Assembly: GCA_002840275.1 (NCBI GenBank)
Contig: PHAB01000001.1
Location: forward strand, 124,001-188,000
DNA from: Firmicutes bacterium HGW-Firmicutes-14
GTDB taxonomy: Bacteria > Bacillota > Thermincolia > Thermincolales > UBA2595
Reading direction: 5' to 3'
DNA: 64,000 bases
Of this stretch, positions 46,812 through 57,897 are shown piece by piece (positions within the stretch are counted from its first letter, which is position 1; every line of letters starts with the position of its first letter). A program made the position numbers and the translations under genes. Below the pieces are notes generated by a model. It searched no databases. It saw nothing but the letters and a program-made list of their open reading frames with translations, and had not been told where the DNA came from.

Positions 46812-47423
46812 CTATCCGCCAATCCTGACTTTCCTGCCTTCCAGGGTAAGTTTTCCTTCCGCACAGAGCTGGATAGCCTGGGAGTATACCTTGTGCTCCT
46901 CCTGCAAAATGCGGGCGGCAAGGGTATCCTCATCATCATCCTGCATAACCGGGACAACCGCCTGCAGGATGATGGGACCGGTATCCATTCCGCTGTCCAC
47001 AAAGTGGACCGTACACCCGGAAAACCGGACCCCATATTCCACAGCATCTCTCTGTCCATGGGTCCCGGGAAATGAAGGCAGGAGCGCGGGATGGATATTC
47101 ATTATCCTGTTTGTATAAGCCTCTAGCAATACTTTTCCCACTAAACGCATGTACCCGGCCAGAACAACTAGTTCCACCCGGTTTTCTTTTAAGCATTCCA
47201 CTATTGACTTTTCGTATTCCGCTTTTCCCGGAAATTCTCCGGGGTTTATATACTTGTCCGGGATTCCGTGATTCCTGGCTCTTTCCAGGGCATAAGCGGC
47301 AGGTTTATCACTAATCACTACAGCAACTTCTGCATCCAGTTTACCGGCTTCGATGTTATCTATGATGGCTTGAAGGTTCGAACCGCGCCCTGACGCCAAA
47401 ACACCAAGGCGTAACTTGGCCAA
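46812..47423 (-). CDS. purN: phosphoribosylglycinamide formyltransferase (PurN)
   Basis: A 203-residue 10-formyl-THF-dependent GAR transformylase. It shows [60 protein letters not shown] with the catalytic Asn-His, and the catalytic Asp in [18 protein letters not shown]. The start is TTG, 6 nt after the purM stop, with GAGGTGTGA as ribosome site. Confidence 0.96.
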   Translation of the reverse strand: MAKLRLGVLASGRGSNLQAIIDNIEAGKLDAEVAVVISDKPAAYALERARNHGIPDKYINPGEFPGKAEYEKSIVECLKENRVELVVLAGYMRLVGKVLLEAYTNRIMNIHPALLPSFPGTHGQRDAVEYGVRFSGCTVHFVDSGMDTGPIILQAVVPVMQDDDEDTLAARILQEEHKVYSQAIQLCAEGKLTLEGRKVRIGG

Positions 47424-47429
47424 TTCTCT

Positions 47430-48527
47430 TCACACCTCCTCTGATCTGAATTCAACTTTACCCTGTCCTAATTCAACCCTCCCGATGATACAAGGCTTCT
47501 CTCCCCTGTCATTCAGTTCTGCCATCAATGCATCCACCTGGATACCGGGCACTATCATAACCAGCCCTATACCCATATTGAAGGTCCGGTTCATCTCCTC
47601 AGGAGCTATCCCGCCCAACCGGCGCATCACGGTGAAAACCGGTTTCTCAGGCCAGGCCCCGGGGTTAAGTACTACCTTTGTCCCGTCGGGGAGGATCCGT
47701 GGTATATTTTCCGTCAGTCCACCTCCGGTTATGTGGGCCAGTCCCCTGATATCATATTTATCAAGAAGAGGAAGAACCTGCTTCACATATATTCTGGTCG
47801 GTTCCAGCAGTTCTTCACCGACCGTCCGTCCCAGTTCTTCCACATATGACTCAAGTTTAAGGCCGGCTGCCTCAAAAAAGACTTTCCGGGCCAGGGAATA
47901 GCCATTGCTGTGCAGACCGGAAGACGGCAAGCCGATCACGACATCACCGGCAGCTATCCTGCTCCCGTCAATGATCCTGTCCCTGTCAACTGCGCCAACC
48001 ACAAAACCGGCTATATCGTACTCTTCAGGTCCGTAAAAACCGGGCATTTCCGCTGTTTCTCCGCCAATAAGGGCACATCCTGCCTGGCAGCATCCTTCGG
48101 CGATACCTTTTACTATCTGGGCAACCTTCTCAGGCACAAGTCTGCCGACAGCCAGGTAATCCAGGAAAAACATTGGTTCAGCCCCCTGGACAAGGATATC
48201 ATTGGCACACATGGCCACAGCGTCTATTCCGACGGTATCGTGTTTATCCATTTTAATAGCAATCATGAGCTTGGTCCCAACCCCGTCGGTACCCGAAACC
48301 AAAACAGGGTTCCTGTACTTCGAACTGTCAAAGGAAAACAGTCCGCCGAACCCGCCCAGGTCTGTAAGGACCTCCGGCCTGAAAGTCCTTTTGACATGCT
48401 GCTTCATAAGTTCTACTGCCCTGCTGCCGGCATCTATATCCACACCGGCATCGGCATAGGTCATCCCTTTTGCCCTCTGTCCCCCGGCTTCAGATCCCCC
48501 GGTTTCATGTCCCCTGGTTTTATTCAT
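47430..48527 (-). CDS. purM: AIR synthetase (PurM)
   Basis: A 365-residue enzyme closing the imidazole ring of FGAM to AIR. After a short Gly-rich leader ([19 protein letters not shown]) the canonical [18 protein letters not shown] begins. Other motifs are [47 protein letters not shown] and [17 protein letters not shown] chose the ATG at 48527, overlapping the purF stop by 8 nt with GGGAGGGG upstream; the ATG at 48464 is the alternative. Frames further upstream have no ribosome site. Confidence 0.95.
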   Translation of the reverse strand: MNKTRGHETGGSEAGGQRAKGMTYADAGVDIDAGSRAVELMKQHVKRTFRPEVLTDLGGFGGLFSFDSSKYRNPVLVSGTDGVGTKLMIAIKMDKHDTVGIDAVAMCANDILVQGAEPMFFLDYLAVGRLVPEKVAQIVKGIAEGCCQAGCALIGGETAEMPGFYGPEEYDIAGFVVGAVDRDRIIDGSRIAAGDVVIGLPSSGLHSNGYSLARKVFFEAAGLKLESYVEELGRTVGEELLEPTRIYVKQVLPLLDKYDIRGLAHITGGGLTENIPRILPDGTKVVLNPGAWPEKPVFTVMRRLGGIAPEEMNRTFNMGIGLVMIVPGIQVDALMAELNDRGEKPCIIGRVELGQGKVEFRSEEV

Positions 48528-49977
48528 TTTTAACCCCTCCCAGTTCGAGGCAAAACTTGCCTGTTTTTCCGCCAGCGGGGACTCCAATGGGGTAATCCCC
48601 GTCAAAACATGCAGTACAGAACAGGTTTTCGGGGCTGCCGAATACCTTCAGAAGCCCTTCCAGGCTGAGATAATGCAGCCCGTCTGCACCGATATATTTT
48701 CGTATTTCTTCAATATCCAGGTTAGCGGCAATCAGCTCATCCCTGTCAGAGGTGTCTATGCCGTAATAACAGGGCCAGAGAATGGGTGGTGAACTCACAC
48801 ACATGTGGACTTCTTTCACCCCGGCGTGTCTCAGCATCCGGACCATCTTGCCGCTGGTCGTCCCCCTGACAATTGAATCATCAACCATCAGGACCCGTTT
48901 ATCCTTCAGGATATTTTTTACCGGATTCAGCTTCAGCCTGACGGCCAGATCCCTCATTTCCTGGTCCGGCTGGATGAAGGTACGCCCAATATACCTGTTT
49001 TTCATCAGGCCTTCTTCAAAAGGAATCCCTCTTTCCAGGGCATAGCCCCTGGCAGCTGCCGTACCCGAATCCGGAACCGAGATAACAATATCGACATCGA
49101 CAGGGTATTCCCTGGCCAGCTGCCTTCCCATCTCCCGGCGGACCTCATTGACCTGGAACCCGTCAATCACACTGTCAGGGCGGGCCAGATATATGAATTC
49201 AAAGATACAAACACCCTGGCAGGCCGGGATGTCAATCTTATATGAAACCAGGCCTGATTTACTGATAACTGCTATTTCACCGGGCTCAATATCCCGGATT
49301 AGTTCTGCTCCGACCGTGTCCAGGGCACATGATTCTGAGGCCAGTATATATGCATCTTCCAGCCTGCCCAGACACAAGGGCCTGACTCCCCACGGGTCCC
49401 GTATACCGATCATTTTGTCTTCAGTCATGACCACCAGAGAATATGCGCCTTTGAGTTCAGCCATGGTCCTCTTAATGCCTTCCTCGACAGAATCCTGGCC
49501 GTACCTGGCTATAAGGTTAATAATAACTTCACTGTCAATAGTAGATTGAAAAACAGAGCCTTCCTGGGCCATACGGCTGCGCAGTTCCCCTGTATTGATC
49601 AGGTTCCCGTTATGGGCAAGGGCTATCATTCCATTTGAATAATAACATACCAGGGGCTGGGCATTGAGCACAAGGCTGGAGCCGGTGGTCGAATACCTGA
49701 CATGCCCCAGGGCCATTTTCCCGACAAGGTCCCTGAGTATTTCCCCGGTAAAAACCTCCGGTACAAGTCCCATGTCCTTGTGGAGGGAGATAACACGTCC
49801 GTCAGAAACGGCAATACCGGCGCTTTCCTGTCCACGGTGCTGAAGGGCATATAATCCGTAATAAGTAAGACGGGAAACGTCTAAACCGGGTCCGTATATA
49901 CCGAAAATGCCGCATTCGTCTTTCGGTTTGTCGTCTACAGGTACTTTTTTAGGGCTTTTAATATATTCCATAGACAT
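48520..49977 (-). CDS. purF: glutamine PRPP amidotransferase (PurF)
   Basis: A 485-residue first committed enzyme of purine synthesis. A propeptide of about 21 residues precedes the catalytic Cys in [11 protein letters not shown], to be removed by autoprocessing. The phosphoribosyltransferase half has [20 protein letters not shown]. Cys residues in [17 protein letters not shown] and [12 protein letters not shown] match the ligands of the oxygen-sensitive [4Fe-4S] cluster of the Bacillus-type enzyme. It uses PRPP, the probable ligand of the operon's riboswitch. Confidence 0.96.
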   Translation of the reverse strand: MSMEYIKSPKKVPVDDKPKDECGIFGIYGPGLDVSRLTYYGLYALQHRGQESAGIAVSDGRVISLHKDMGLVPEVFTGEILRDLVGKMALGHVRYSTTGSSLVLNAQPLVCYYSNGMIALAHNGNLINTGELRSRMAQEGSVFQSTIDSEVIINLIARYGQDSVEEGIKRTMAELKGAYSLVVMTEDKMIGIRDPWGVRPLCLGRLEDAYILASESCALDTVGAELIRDIEPGEIAVISKSGLVSYKIDIPACQGVCIFEFIYLARPDSVIDGFQVNEVRREMGRQLAREYPVDVDIVISVPDSGTAAARGYALERGIPFEEGLMKNRYIGRTFIQPDQEMRDLAVRLKLNPVKNILKDKRVLMVDDSIVRGTTSGKMVRMLRHAGVKEVHMCVSSPPILWPCYYGIDTSDRDELIAANLDIEEIRKYIGADGLHYLSLEGLLKVFGSPENLFCTACFDGDYPIGVPAGGKTGKFCLELGGVKNE

Positions 49978-50070
49978 TTTATCTTCCTCCGCTTGATTCT
50001 CCCTGATTTAATCCTCATCCGGAGACCAAACCGGCACAGTAAGGTCATATACTTTTAAATAAAATCTATT

Positions 50071-50790
50071 TTAGATGGTCTCTCCTGTAAGTCTTTTCAG
50101 GACTTCCCTGTATGCCTCCTCGACATTGCCGAGGTCCCTGCGGAAACGGTCTTTATCAAGTTTTTCTTTTGTTTCAATATCCCAGAAACGGCAGGTATCC
50201 GGGGATATCTCATCAGCCAGGATGACCTCCCCTTTATAGACACCGAATTCCAGTTTGAAATCGATGAGGTCTATCTTTTTGTCTCTAAGGTAATCCCTTA
50301 GAATCTCATTTACTTTAAGGGCTGTTTCAGACATAACCTTTATTTGTTCAGGGGTTGCCAGGTCGAGCGCCTGGATATGGTAATCATTTATCAGGGGGTC
50401 ACCCAGGGCATCATCCTTGTAATAAAATTCGAGGACAGACCTGGGCAGCATTGTTCCTTCAGGCAGGCCTATTCTCTTGGAAAGTGACCCTGCCGCTATG
50501 TTTCTTACCACTACTTCTACCATAATAATCTTGACCGCCCTGACAATCTGCTCCCTGTCATTTACCTGTTTGACAAAGTGGGTTTGAACCCCTTTACTTT
50601 CAAGCAGATTAAAAAAGTGGGCTGATATCCTGTTATTAAGGATCCCCTTATTGCCGATAGTCCCCTTCTTTTTCCCGTCAAAAGCGGTTGCATCATCCTT
50701 GTATTCAATCCAGCAGAGATCGGGATCATTTGTCCGGAAAACCTTTTTGGCCTTACCCTCATACATCTGTTCCAGTTTCTCGATATCCAT
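50071..50790 (-). CDS. purC: SAICAR synthetase (PurC)
   Basis: A 239-residue enzyme adding aspartate to CAIR. Conserved segments are [57 protein letters not shown] and [15 protein letters not shown] chose the ATG at 50790, with AGGAGGG about 6 nt upstream; the open frame extends into purB but lacks a site there. It lies 35 nt after the purB stop. Confidence 0.96.
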   Translation of the reverse strand: MDIEKLEQMYEGKAKKVFRTNDPDLCWIEYKDDATAFDGKKKGTIGNKGILNNRISAHFFNLLESKGVQTHFVKQVNDREQIVRAVKIIMVEVVVRNIAAGSLSKRIGLPEGTMLPRSVLEFYYKDDALGDPLINDYHIQALDLATPEQIKVMSETALKVNEILRDYLRDKKIDLIDFKLEFGVYKGEVILADEISPDTCRFWDIETKEKLDKDRFRRDLGNVEEAYREVLKRLTGETI

Positions 50791-50825
50791 ATATGTCCCT
50801 CCTAAGATAGAGTTTAAAACCGGCT

Positions 50826-52118
50826 TTACAGTCCAAACCGGGAAAATATCATATCCACATGCCTCAGGTACCATCTATAATCAAAGAGCCCCCGTAGTTC
50901 CTCTTCAGAAATCAGGGCCATGACATCCCCATCATCCAGCAGGAGGTCCAGGAATTCCTGTTTCGTGGCCCATACCTGCATGGCATTCCTCTGGACCAGT
51001 TCATAGGCCCTTTCCCTGAGAATCCCTTTGTCCACCAGGGCCAGCAACAGCCTTCCTGAATAAATAAGGCCCCTGGTCTTGTTTAAGTTTTCCAGCATGG
51101 CATCAGGATAAACAAGGAGGTTATCTATCACCCGGTTCATGAGGTGCAGCATATAATCCAGGAGGATGGTACTGTCCGGAACTATGACCCTTTCAACTGA
51201 CGAATGGGATATATCCCGTTCGTGCCACAGGGCTACATTTTCCAGGGCAGCCAGGGCATTGCCCCTGAGGACCCTGGCCAGTCCGGAAATCCGTTCATTG
51301 GTGATGGGGTTCCGCTTGTGCGGCATAGCCGAGGACCCTTTCTGACCCTTACCGAAGAACTCCTCTGCCTCGCGTATATCGGTCCTCTGGAGGTTGCGCA
51401 GTTCTGTCGACATTTTCTCCAGGGTGGCGCCGATAACAGCAATAGTACTCATATAATCAGCATGGCGGTCCCTCTGGACAACCTGGGTTGCTATGGAGGC
51501 GGGTTTCAGCCCCAATTTGGCACAAACCCTGTCCTCTACTGCGGGGTTGATGTTAGCATAAGTACCCACCGCCCCCGATAGTTTTCCGATGCTGATAATC
51601 TCAATTGCCTTTTCCAGCCGGGCAATATTCCTGTCAGTTTCAGCAAGCCATAAAAGCATCTTCATGCCAAAGGTCATCGGTTCAGCATGAATCCCATGGG
51701 TCCGTCCAATCATCGGGGTATACTTGTATTCTTTTGCCTTGGCTGCAAGCTTGTCCCTGAGAACCTTTATCCGTTCCAGAAGGTGCTCACCGGCCTCTTT
51801 CATCAGAAGACATAGGGCAGTATCACCCACATCGGAAGATGTCATTCCCAGGTGTACATATTTTGAATCCTCTCCAACGTATTCAGCCACACATGTCAGA
51901 AACGCGATAACATCATGATTGGTTACGGCTTCAATCTCTTCAATCCTGGCCACATCAAAATCAGCTTTTTCCCTGATTATTTTAGCTGCCTCGGCCGGGA
52001 TTTCGCCCAGTTCGGACATGGCTTCGGCAGCCGCTATCTCTATATCCAGCCATTTTCGGAACTTATTTTCCAGCGCCCAGATGCGCCCCATCTCCGGCAG
52101 GGTATACCTGTCAATCAT
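50826..52118 (-). CDS. purB: adenylosuccinate lyase (PurB)
   Basis: A 430-residue fumarase/aspartase-superfamily lyase acting on SAICAR and adenylosuccinate. Signature regions are [40 protein letters not shown] and the flexible loop [20 protein letters not shown] with the catalytic serine. AAGGAGG lies ahead of the ATG. It follows purE closely. Confidence 0.97.
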   Translation of the reverse strand: MIDRYTLPEMGRIWALENKFRKWLDIEIAAAEAMSELGEIPAEAAKIIREKADFDVARIEEIEAVTNHDVIAFLTCVAEYVGEDSKYVHLGMTSSDVGDTALCLLMKEAGEHLLERIKVLRDKLAAKAKEYKYTPMIGRTHGIHAEPMTFGMKMLLWLAETDRNIARLEKAIEIISIGKLSGAVGTYANINPAVEDRVCAKLGLKPASIATQVVQRDRHADYMSTIAVIGATLEKMSTELRNLQRTDIREAEEFFGKGQKGSSAMPHKRNPITNERISGLARVLRGNALAALENVALWHERDISHSSVERVIVPDSTILLDYMLHLMNRVIDNLLVYPDAMLENLNKTRGLIYSGRLLLALVDKGILRERAYELVQRNAMQVWATKQEFLDLLLDDGDVMALISEEELRGLFDYRWYLRHVDMIFSRFGL

Positions 52119-52179
52119 AATGTAATTCCTCCTTGGTCACAGTTTCCGGAAAAACCTGTCGCAAATATATTTTCTTTCA

Positions 52180-52701
52180 TTAATATTTCTCGGCCAGGTA
52201 CCCTTCAATTCCCAGTTTCTCAAGCTTTTCAGCTTTGCCGGTAACCTCTTCGGCAAGTTTTGTTCTATATTCCTTTAGCTTCTCCCGGATTTCCGGGTAT
52301 TTTACACTGAGTATCTGGGCTGCAAAAATTCCTGCGTTTTTTGCCCCATTAATCGCCATGGTAGCCACTGGAATTCCCGGAGGCATCTGGACTATGGCAT
52401 ATAATGCATCAGTCCCTGCCAGGACGCTTGACTGCAAGGGAACCCCAATAACCGGCAGGGTGGTGAAAGCCGCCAGGACACCCGGAAGGTGGGCAGCCAT
52501 CCCTGCCCCGGCAATAATGACCTCCAGCCCGCGTTCTTCAGCGGTCCTGGCATATTGTGCCGTCTTTTCCGGTACCCTGTGGGCAGATGAAATTACGGTC
52601 TCATGCGCGATTCCAAAGTGACTAAGCATGTCTGCCGCACCTTTCATCACCGGCAAATCAGAGTCGCTTCCCATAACAATTCCCACCAGCGCTTTTGTCA
52701 T
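52180..52701 (-). CDS. purE: N5-CAIR mutase (PurE, class I type)
   Basis: A 173-residue enzyme with [55 protein letters not shown] and [20 protein letters not shown], typical of class I PurE that uses N5-CAIR. No purK, its usual partner, is in the window. I chose the ATG at 52701, with GGAGGG upstream. It is the first gene after the riboswitch leader. Confidence 0.95.
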   Translation of the reverse strand: MTKALVGIVMGSDSDLPVMKGAADMLSHFGIAHETVISSAHRVPEKTAQYARTAEERGLEVIIAGAGMAAHLPGVLAAFTTLPVIGVPLQSSVLAGTDALYAIVQMPPGIPVATMAINGAKNAGIFAAQILSVKYPEIREKLKEYRTKLAEEVTGKAEKLEKLGIEGYLAEKY

Positions 52702-52735
52702 AATGAACAGACCCTCCAAAGTCAAAATAAATTCA

Positions 52736-52786
52736 GCCCAGAAGGTAGTTTTCTCTGCTAAGCGAGTGAAACCTACCCGTCTGGGC
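52736..52786 (-). terminator. expression-platform hairpin before purE
   Basis: The stem GCCCAGA/TCTGGGC (52786-52780 with 52742-52736) is extended by GGTAG/CTACC pairing. On the minus strand it is followed by TGAATTTATTTTG. Its 5' arm overlaps the 3' end of the ykkC-type aptamer (AAAAGCCC), so ligand binding should compete with its formation. Confidence 0.75.
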
Positions 52787-52905
52787 TTTTATCCCCTCGG
52801 TGTATATCGGAAGCCGGACTTCCAATATTGTACCACTTGGACCAGCCTGGGAACCAGCGGAACCCTAGGTACACTTCCCCTCGTATACGGGCGAATTTTC
52901 CCGAA
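52780..52905 (-). promoter_or_regulatory. ykkC-family riboswitch, probably the PRPP class
   Basis: The minus strand carries AGTGTACCTAGGGTTCCG, CTGGTTCCCAGGCTGGTCC, AAGTGGTAC and ACACCGAGGGGATAAAAGCC in order. These are the conserved ykkC blocks (CTAGGGTTCCG, CTGGTCC-AG-GGTAC, ACACGG-GGGATAAAAGCCC). The variant loop and the purine operon downstream favour subtype 2b (PRPP) over guanidine-I or ppGpp classes. It lies between a strong promoter and purE, with an overlapping terminator-type hairpin, consistent with an ON switch when PRPP is plentiful. Confidence 0.88.
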
Positions 52906-52933
52906 AAACGAAGATTTAGTTTTTTACAGTTTT

Positions 52934-52962
52934 ATATTAACAATATAACATGTCCATGTCAA
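52934..52962 (-). promoter_or_regulatory. purE operon promoter
   Basis: The minus strand reads TTGACA (52962-52957), exactly 17 nt, then TAATAT (52939-52934). It starts only 12 nt after the purL stop and feeds the riboswitch leader. Confidence 0.85.
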
Positions 52963-52973
52963 GGAAAACAGCG

Positions 52974-55900
52974 TTATTTAAAGTAATTAACTCCTGCCTC
53001 AAACACCTTCTGGTCCTTCTCTCCCGGTACGTTTTTAGCTACATTGGTACCAATCCGTTCAGAGTGGCCCATCTTGCCCAGGACCCGTCCGTCAGGGCTG
53101 GTAATCCCCTCGACGGCATATAGTGAACCATTGGGGTTGAAGGCAATATCATAGGTCGGGTGGCCTTCTAAATCCACATACTGGGTTGCTACCTGGCCGT
53201 TCTGGGCCATCTTCCGGATATCCTCTTCCCGGGCCGCAAACCTTCCTTCTCCGTGGGAAATGGCAATGGTGAAGGTGTCTCCCGCACTGACATTACTGAA
53301 CCAGGGCGACAGGGTTGAAACTACCTTGGTCCTGACCATACAGGAAGCATGCCGCCCGATGGTATTGAAAGTAAGGGTCGGGCAGTCTTCAGTGACATCA
53401 ATTATTTCTCCATAGGGAACCAGACCCAGCTTGATCAAAGCCTGGAACCCGTTGCAAATGCCCAGCATCAGCCCGTCTCTCTGTTTTAACATTTTCATGA
53501 CAGCTTCCCTGACCCTGGGGTTCCTGAATGCTGTGGCAATGAATTTCCCTGAGCCGTCGGGCTCATCCCCCCCGCTGAAGCCCCCGGGAATCATAATAAT
53601 CTGTGAATTTTCTATTTTTTTGACCATTGTGTCAATAGATTCTTCAATTTCTATGGCAGTAAGGTTCCTGACTACCTGAATATCGACTGTTCCACCGGCT
53701 TTTTCAAAGGCCCTGGCAGTATCCCATTCACAGTTTGTCCCTGGGAAAACAGGCATATAAATCCTCGGCCTGGCCGTGGTAACAGCAGGTTTGACCCTGT
53801 TTCTTCCGATATAGAGCGGTATTTCCGGCTTGCCGGAAACAGGCGGGGCCTCAGCTTTTGTGGGAAATATTTTTTCCAGCGGACCGGACCAGGCAGCAAA
53901 AGCCTCTTCGATTTCTATATCAGTACCGTTGACCGTAATAACCGGCTCCTCCACTGTCCTGCCCAGCACCAGGTATTCAACAGGGCCAAAGGCTTCTGCC
54001 AGGTCTGTGCCCTCTTCCATTTCAAGGACTATGGAACCGTAATCAGGGCTGAACAGGCTGCCGGGCATAACCGCACAATCAAACGTCATCCCCAGCCTGT
54101 TGCCAAAGCTCATCTTACTGACAGCTTCCGCCAATCCCCCGGCCCTTACGGAGTGAGCGGCCAAAACCCTTCCTTTCCTGATTAACCCGGATATTCTTGA
54201 AAAGCTTTGGCTAAGCCTTGTAAAATCAGGAAGTTCGTTTTCGTTCCGAACTGCAGGTACCAGTACTATGGTACTTCCCGTCTTCTTAAACTCGGGAGAA
54301 ATAACCCTGTCCACATTCACCACATCTACAGCGAAAGCCACCAGGGTAGGAGGCACATTAAGGTCCTTAAAAGTTCCGGACATGCTGTCTTTACCGCCTA
54401 TAGCTGCAATGCCGAACTTTTTCTGGGCAACAAACGCTCCCAAAAGGGCGCTGAACGGTTTACCCCACCTAACAGGATCATTTCCCAGCTTTTCAAAGTA
54501 CTCCTGGAGGGTAAGCCTTATTTTATTGTAGCTGCCCCCCATAGCCACAACCTTGGCAACAGCTTCGATAACAGCATACAGTGCCCCATGAAAAGGGCTC
54601 CACCCGGCTATTTGGGGATTGTATCCAAAGGTCATGACCGTGCCTGTTGTGGTATCCCCTTCAAGCAAAGGGATCTTAGCCGCCATGCCTTCCGTCGGTG
54701 TCGCCTGGAACCTGCCGCCGAAAGGAAGGAATACCGTCCCGGCGCCTATAGTGCTGTCAAACCTTTCAACTAGTCCCTTCTGGCAGCAAACATTCAGGTC
54801 CCTGAGGTTTGCCATCCAGGCTTTCCTGAGGTCATCCAATGATCCCCTGACACCCGGAAGGAGAGTTTTGAAATAGTTTTTTCCCTCGTCGGGCATAGTT
54901 ACAGAAACAGTGGTGTTCTGCTTAACACCGTTGGTATTGAGAAAATCCCTGCTGATATCAACAATGGTTTTCCCCCGCCACATCATCTTCAGCCGCCGGT
55001 TTGGTGTGACCCTGGCAACCACAGTTGCCTCCAGGTTCTCCGCCCGGGCATATTGCATGAATTTCACAGCATTCTCAGCATCAACGACTACTGCCATCCG
55101 CTCCTGAGATTCAGATATAGCCAGTTCAGTACCGTCAAGCCCTTCATACTTTTTGGGGACCGCATCCAGGTCAATTTCCAGCCCGTCAGTTAATTCACCG
55201 ATAGCCACTGACACACCGCCGGCGCCAAAATCATTGCACCTCTTAATCATGGCGCTGACCTCGGGATTCCTGAAAAGCCTCTGGATTTTCCTCTCCTCCG
55301 GAGGATTCCCCTTTTGGACCTCAGCCCCACACGTAATGATTGATTCTTCCGTATGCTCCTTGGAGGAACCGGTAGCTCCCCCGCAGCCATCGCGGCCGGT
55401 CCGGCCGCCCACAAGAAGGACCAGATCCCCTTCCCGGGGCGCTTCCCTAACCACATTGCGCTTAGGAACTGCACCGATAACCGCACCTATTTCCATTCTT
55501 TTGGCAATAAAATTCTCATCATAAACCTCTGTCACCTGCCCGGTGGCAAGGCCAATCTGGTTTCCATAAGAACTGTAACCGGCCGCTGCCTCAGTGGTTA
55601 TTTTCCTCTGGGGCAGTTTGCCCGGAAGGGTGTCCTCTATTTTCACCCTGGGGTCCCCGCTCCCGGTAACTCTCATGGCCTGGAATACATAAGACCTCCC
55701 TGACAGCGGGTCCCTGATGGCCCCTCCCAGGCAGGTGGCCGCACCGCCGAAAGGTTCGATTTCAGTAGGATGGTTATGGGTTTCATTTTTAAACATAACA
55801 AGCCATTCTTCGTTGTTTCCGTTCACATCCACATTGACTGTAATACTGCATGCATTAATCTCATCTGATTCGTCCAGGTCATTGAGCCTTCCGCTCTTCT

Positions 55901-56774
55901 TCAGCTCCTTCATACCCAATGTGGCGATATCCATAAGGCAGATATCCTTCTCCCTGTCCCCATATACAAATTTCCTGGAATCAAGGTATTCCCTGTATGC
56001 CTCCTGTACAGGCTTGTTAAGGGTCCCCTTTTCAAATTCAACATCCGTAATTTCCGTGAGAAAGGTCGTATGCCGGCAATGGTCAGACCAATAAGTGTCC
56101 ACCACTCTCAATTCGGTGACGGTAGGGTCCCTCTTTTCGGTATCCCTGAAATACTCCTGGAGGAATCTCAAATCCTCAAAACTCATGGCAAATCCCATTC
56201 CATCCATCAATAATTCAAGGTCACCGGCAGACATGCCGGTAAAACCCTGAATAACCTCCACATCAGGCGGGACGGCGCATTCAATCTCCAGTTTGGCTGG
56301 CTTGTCCAGGGATGCTTCCCTGGAATCAACCGGGTTTATACAATAATTTTTTATCTTCTTAAATTCATCATCAGTAATTTCGCCTGTTAAAATAATTACT
56401 TTTGCTGAAAGGACTGCCGGTTTTTCTTTCTGGGTAAGAATCTGTATACACTGGGCCGCCGAATCAGCCCTCTGGTCATACTGGCCGGGAAGGTACTCCA
56501 TGGCGAATACCCTTTCATCCCCACCGGTTTCCAGAATTTCATCAAAGACACTGTCCACAGGCGGCTCGGCAAAAATAGAGCTGCGGGCCTGACTGTATTC
56601 TTCATCCGTAATACCGGAAATGTCATAACGGTTAACTATTCTGATACTTTCCAGGGCACTTATCCCCAAGTTTTCTTTGAGGTCATGGAACAATCCCTGG
56701 GCTTCCACATCAAACCCTTTTTTCTTTTCCACAAAAACCCTTCTTACATCACTGGTCATCATATCACTGGTCAT
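52974..56774 (-). CDS. purL: FGAM synthase, large single-chain type (PurL)
   Basis: A 1266-residue single-chain enzyme using glutamine and ATP to make FGAM. It holds a PurS-like N-terminal part, the two AIR-synthetase-like halves (VVDTYWSDHCRHTTFLTEI, FKNETHNHPTEIEPFGGAAT, GGRTGRDGCGGATGSSKEHT), and a C-terminal class I glutaminase with nucleophile Cys in LGICNGFQALIKLG and ISHGEGRFAA. Many Firmicutes use separate PurL, PurQ and PurS; the fused form is also known in clostridia. The first 15 nt of the gene are duplicated in tandem, giving MTSDMMTSD, so the true start may be the first, fifth or sixth codon. It is transcribed from upstream of the purE operon. Confidence 0.95.
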   Translation of the reverse strand: MTSDMMTSDVRRVFVEKKKGFDVEAQGLFHDLKENLGISALESIRIVNRYDISGITDEEYSQARSSIFAEPPVDSVFDEILETGGDERVFAMEYLPGQYDQRADSAAQCIQILTQKEKPAVLSAKVIILTGEITDDEFKKIKNYCINPVDSREASLDKPAKLEIECAVPPDVEVIQGFTGMSAGDLELLMDGMGFAMSFEDLRFLQEYFRDTEKRDPTVTELRVVDTYWSDHCRHTTFLTEITDVEFEKGTLNKPVQEAYREYLDSRKFVYGDREKDICLMDIATLGMKELKKSGRLNDLDESDEINACSITVNVDVNGNNEEWLVMFKNETHNHPTEIEPFGGAATCLGGAIRDPLSGRSYVFQAMRVTGSGDPRVKIEDTLPGKLPQRKITTEAAAGYSSYGNQIGLATGQVTEVYDENFIAKRMEIGAVIGAVPKRNVVREAPREGDLVLLVGGRTGRDGCGGATGSSKEHTEESIITCGAEVQKGNPPEERKIQRLFRNPEVSAMIKRCNDFGAGGVSVAIGELTDGLEIDLDAVPKKYEGLDGTELAISESQERMAVVVDAENAVKFMQYARAENLEATVVARVTPNRRLKMMWRGKTIVDISRDFLNTNGVKQNTTVSVTMPDEGKNYFKTLLPGVRGSLDDLRKAWMANLRDLNVCCQKGLVERFDSTIGAGTVFLPFGGRFQATPTEGMAAKIPLLEGDTTTGTVMTFGYNPQIAGWSPFHGALYAVIEAVAKVVAMGGSYNKIRLTLQEYFEKLGNDPVRWGKPFSALLGAFVAQKKFGIAAIGGKDSMSGTFKDLNVPPTLVAFAVDVVNVDRVISPEFKKTGSTIVLVPAVRNENELPDFTRLSQSFSRISGLIRKGRVLAAHSVRAGGLAEAVSKMSFGNRLGMTFDCAVMPGSLFSPDYGSIVLEMEEGTDLAEAFGPVEYLVLGRTVEEPVITVNGTDIEIEEAFAAWSGPLEKIFPTKAEAPPVSGKPEIPLYIGRNRVKPAVTTARPRIYMPVFPGTNCEWDTARAFEKAGGTVDIQVVRNLTAIEIEESIDTMVKKIENSQIIMIPGGFSGGDEPDGSGKFIATAFRNPRVREAVMKMLKQRDGLMLGICNGFQALIKLGLVPYGEIIDVTEDCPTLTFNTIGRHASCMVRTKVVSTLSPWFSNVSAGDTFTIAISHGEGRFAAREEDIRKMAQNGQVATQYVDLEGHPTYDIAFNPNGSLYAVEGITSPDGRVLGKMGHSERIGTNVAKNVPGEKDQKVFEAGVNYFK

Positions 56775-56805
56775 CCGGCTTTCCCCCTATTGAGAATTTT
56801 ACCTT

Positions 56806-56834
56806 TTGACATCTTTACAACATGATTGTAACAT
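56806..56834 (+). promoter_or_regulatory. promoter of the LysR-type regulator
   Basis: TTGACA (56806-56811), 17 nt, then TAACAT (56829-56834), in the purL-lysR divergent region, 58 nt before the start codon. Confidence 0.55.
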
Positions 56835-56892
56835 AATAAAATTAATAAGTGTAGTTAATAATTCTAATGTCTTTTATTAGGAGTGATTATAA

Positions 56893-57807
56893 ATGGATAT
56901 CAATTTCGAATTGTATAAGGTTTTTTACTATGTAGCCAGGAACCTGAGCTTCTCCGAAGCCTCAAACCGGCTTTTCATCTCCCAGTCCGCCGTCAGCCAG
57001 GCTGTCAAACTGCTGGAGGAAAAGATGGGCTGCCGGCTGTTTACAAGGAACACTAAACAGGTAAAACTTACCCAGGAAGGGGAAATCCTGTTCAAACACG
57101 TTGAACAGGCCTTCAACTTCATTAAAGCAGGGGAAAGAAGCATTGATGAAGTACATTCCCTGAAACAGGGAGAAGTCAAAATCGGGGCCAGTGACAGTAT
57201 CTGCAAGTATTACCTTCTCCCCTATTTCAAAAGATTCATCACCATGTATCCAAACATTCAGCTCCGCGTGACCAACAGGACCTCTCCCAAGTGTATTGAA
57301 CTTCTCAGAAACGGCAGTGTTGATGTGGTGGTAGTCAACCTGCCTGACAGGTTGGAAAGGAACCTTAAAGTGAGTAAAACCGGCACAGTCCGTGATGTTT
57401 TTGTTGCCGGTTCCTGTTTCCAGCACCTTAAAGGGAAGAAAATCGGGCTTAAGGAACTGGAAAAATACCCGTTGCTTATGCTTGAGAAAAATTCTACCAC
57501 CAGGGATTTTATTGACAGGTTTTTTGAGAAAATGAATATAAGAATAATTCCCGAGATCGAACTGGGAAGTGTGGATTTGCTAGTAGAACTGGCTAAAATA
57601 GGCCTCGGTATATCTATGGTAGTTGAAGATTGTATCCACAGCGAACTGGCCGCCGGTGAACTGTTTAAACTTGACCTGAAAGAGGAAATTCCGGAAAGAA
57701 GCCGGGGTATTGTTACGAATAATAACGTCCCTTTACCGGCCGCCGCCCGGAAGTTCATGGATATCCTCATGAATGCACCTGGTTTGAATAAACCTGGCCC
57801 AGCCTAA
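56893..57807 (+). CDS. LysR-family transcriptional regulator
   Basis: A 304-residue LTTR. The N-terminal winged helix-turn-helix runs FYYVARNLSFSEASNRLFIS and QSAVSQAVKLLEEKMGCRLF. A linker helix and a periplasmic-binding-like effector domain (from about residue 90; KIGASDSICKYYLLPYFKRF) follow. AGGAGTGAT precedes the ATG. It diverges from purL, so it may regulate it, but LTTR effectors cannot be read from sequence. Confidence 0.92.
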   Translation: MDINFELYKVFYYVARNLSFSEASNRLFISQSAVSQAVKLLEEKMGCRLFTRNTKQVKLTQEGEILFKHVEQAFNFIKAGERSIDEVHSLKQGEVKIGASDSICKYYLLPYFKRFITMYPNIQLRVTNRTSPKCIELLRNGSVDVVVVNLPDRLERNLKVSKTGTVRDVFVAGSCFQHLKGKKIGLKELEKYPLLMLEKNSTTRDFIDRFFEKMNIRIIPEIELGSVDLLVELAKIGLGISMVVEDCIHSELAAGELFKLDLKEEIPERSRGIVTNNNVPLPAAARKFMDILMNAPGLNKPGPA

Positions 57808-57897
57808 TATCCCTCCTGCAGATAAAATGACGTAATAAAAATACAACTATCTGGAAAACATATTAGCGTAAATAAGTAAAGGGAGGTATTCCAAAAG

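Noticed and set aside
52628-52948. A plus-strand open frame of about 106 codons across the purE leader.
   Set aside because: It runs antisense through the promoter, riboswitch and the purE start and has no ribosome site or family resemblance.
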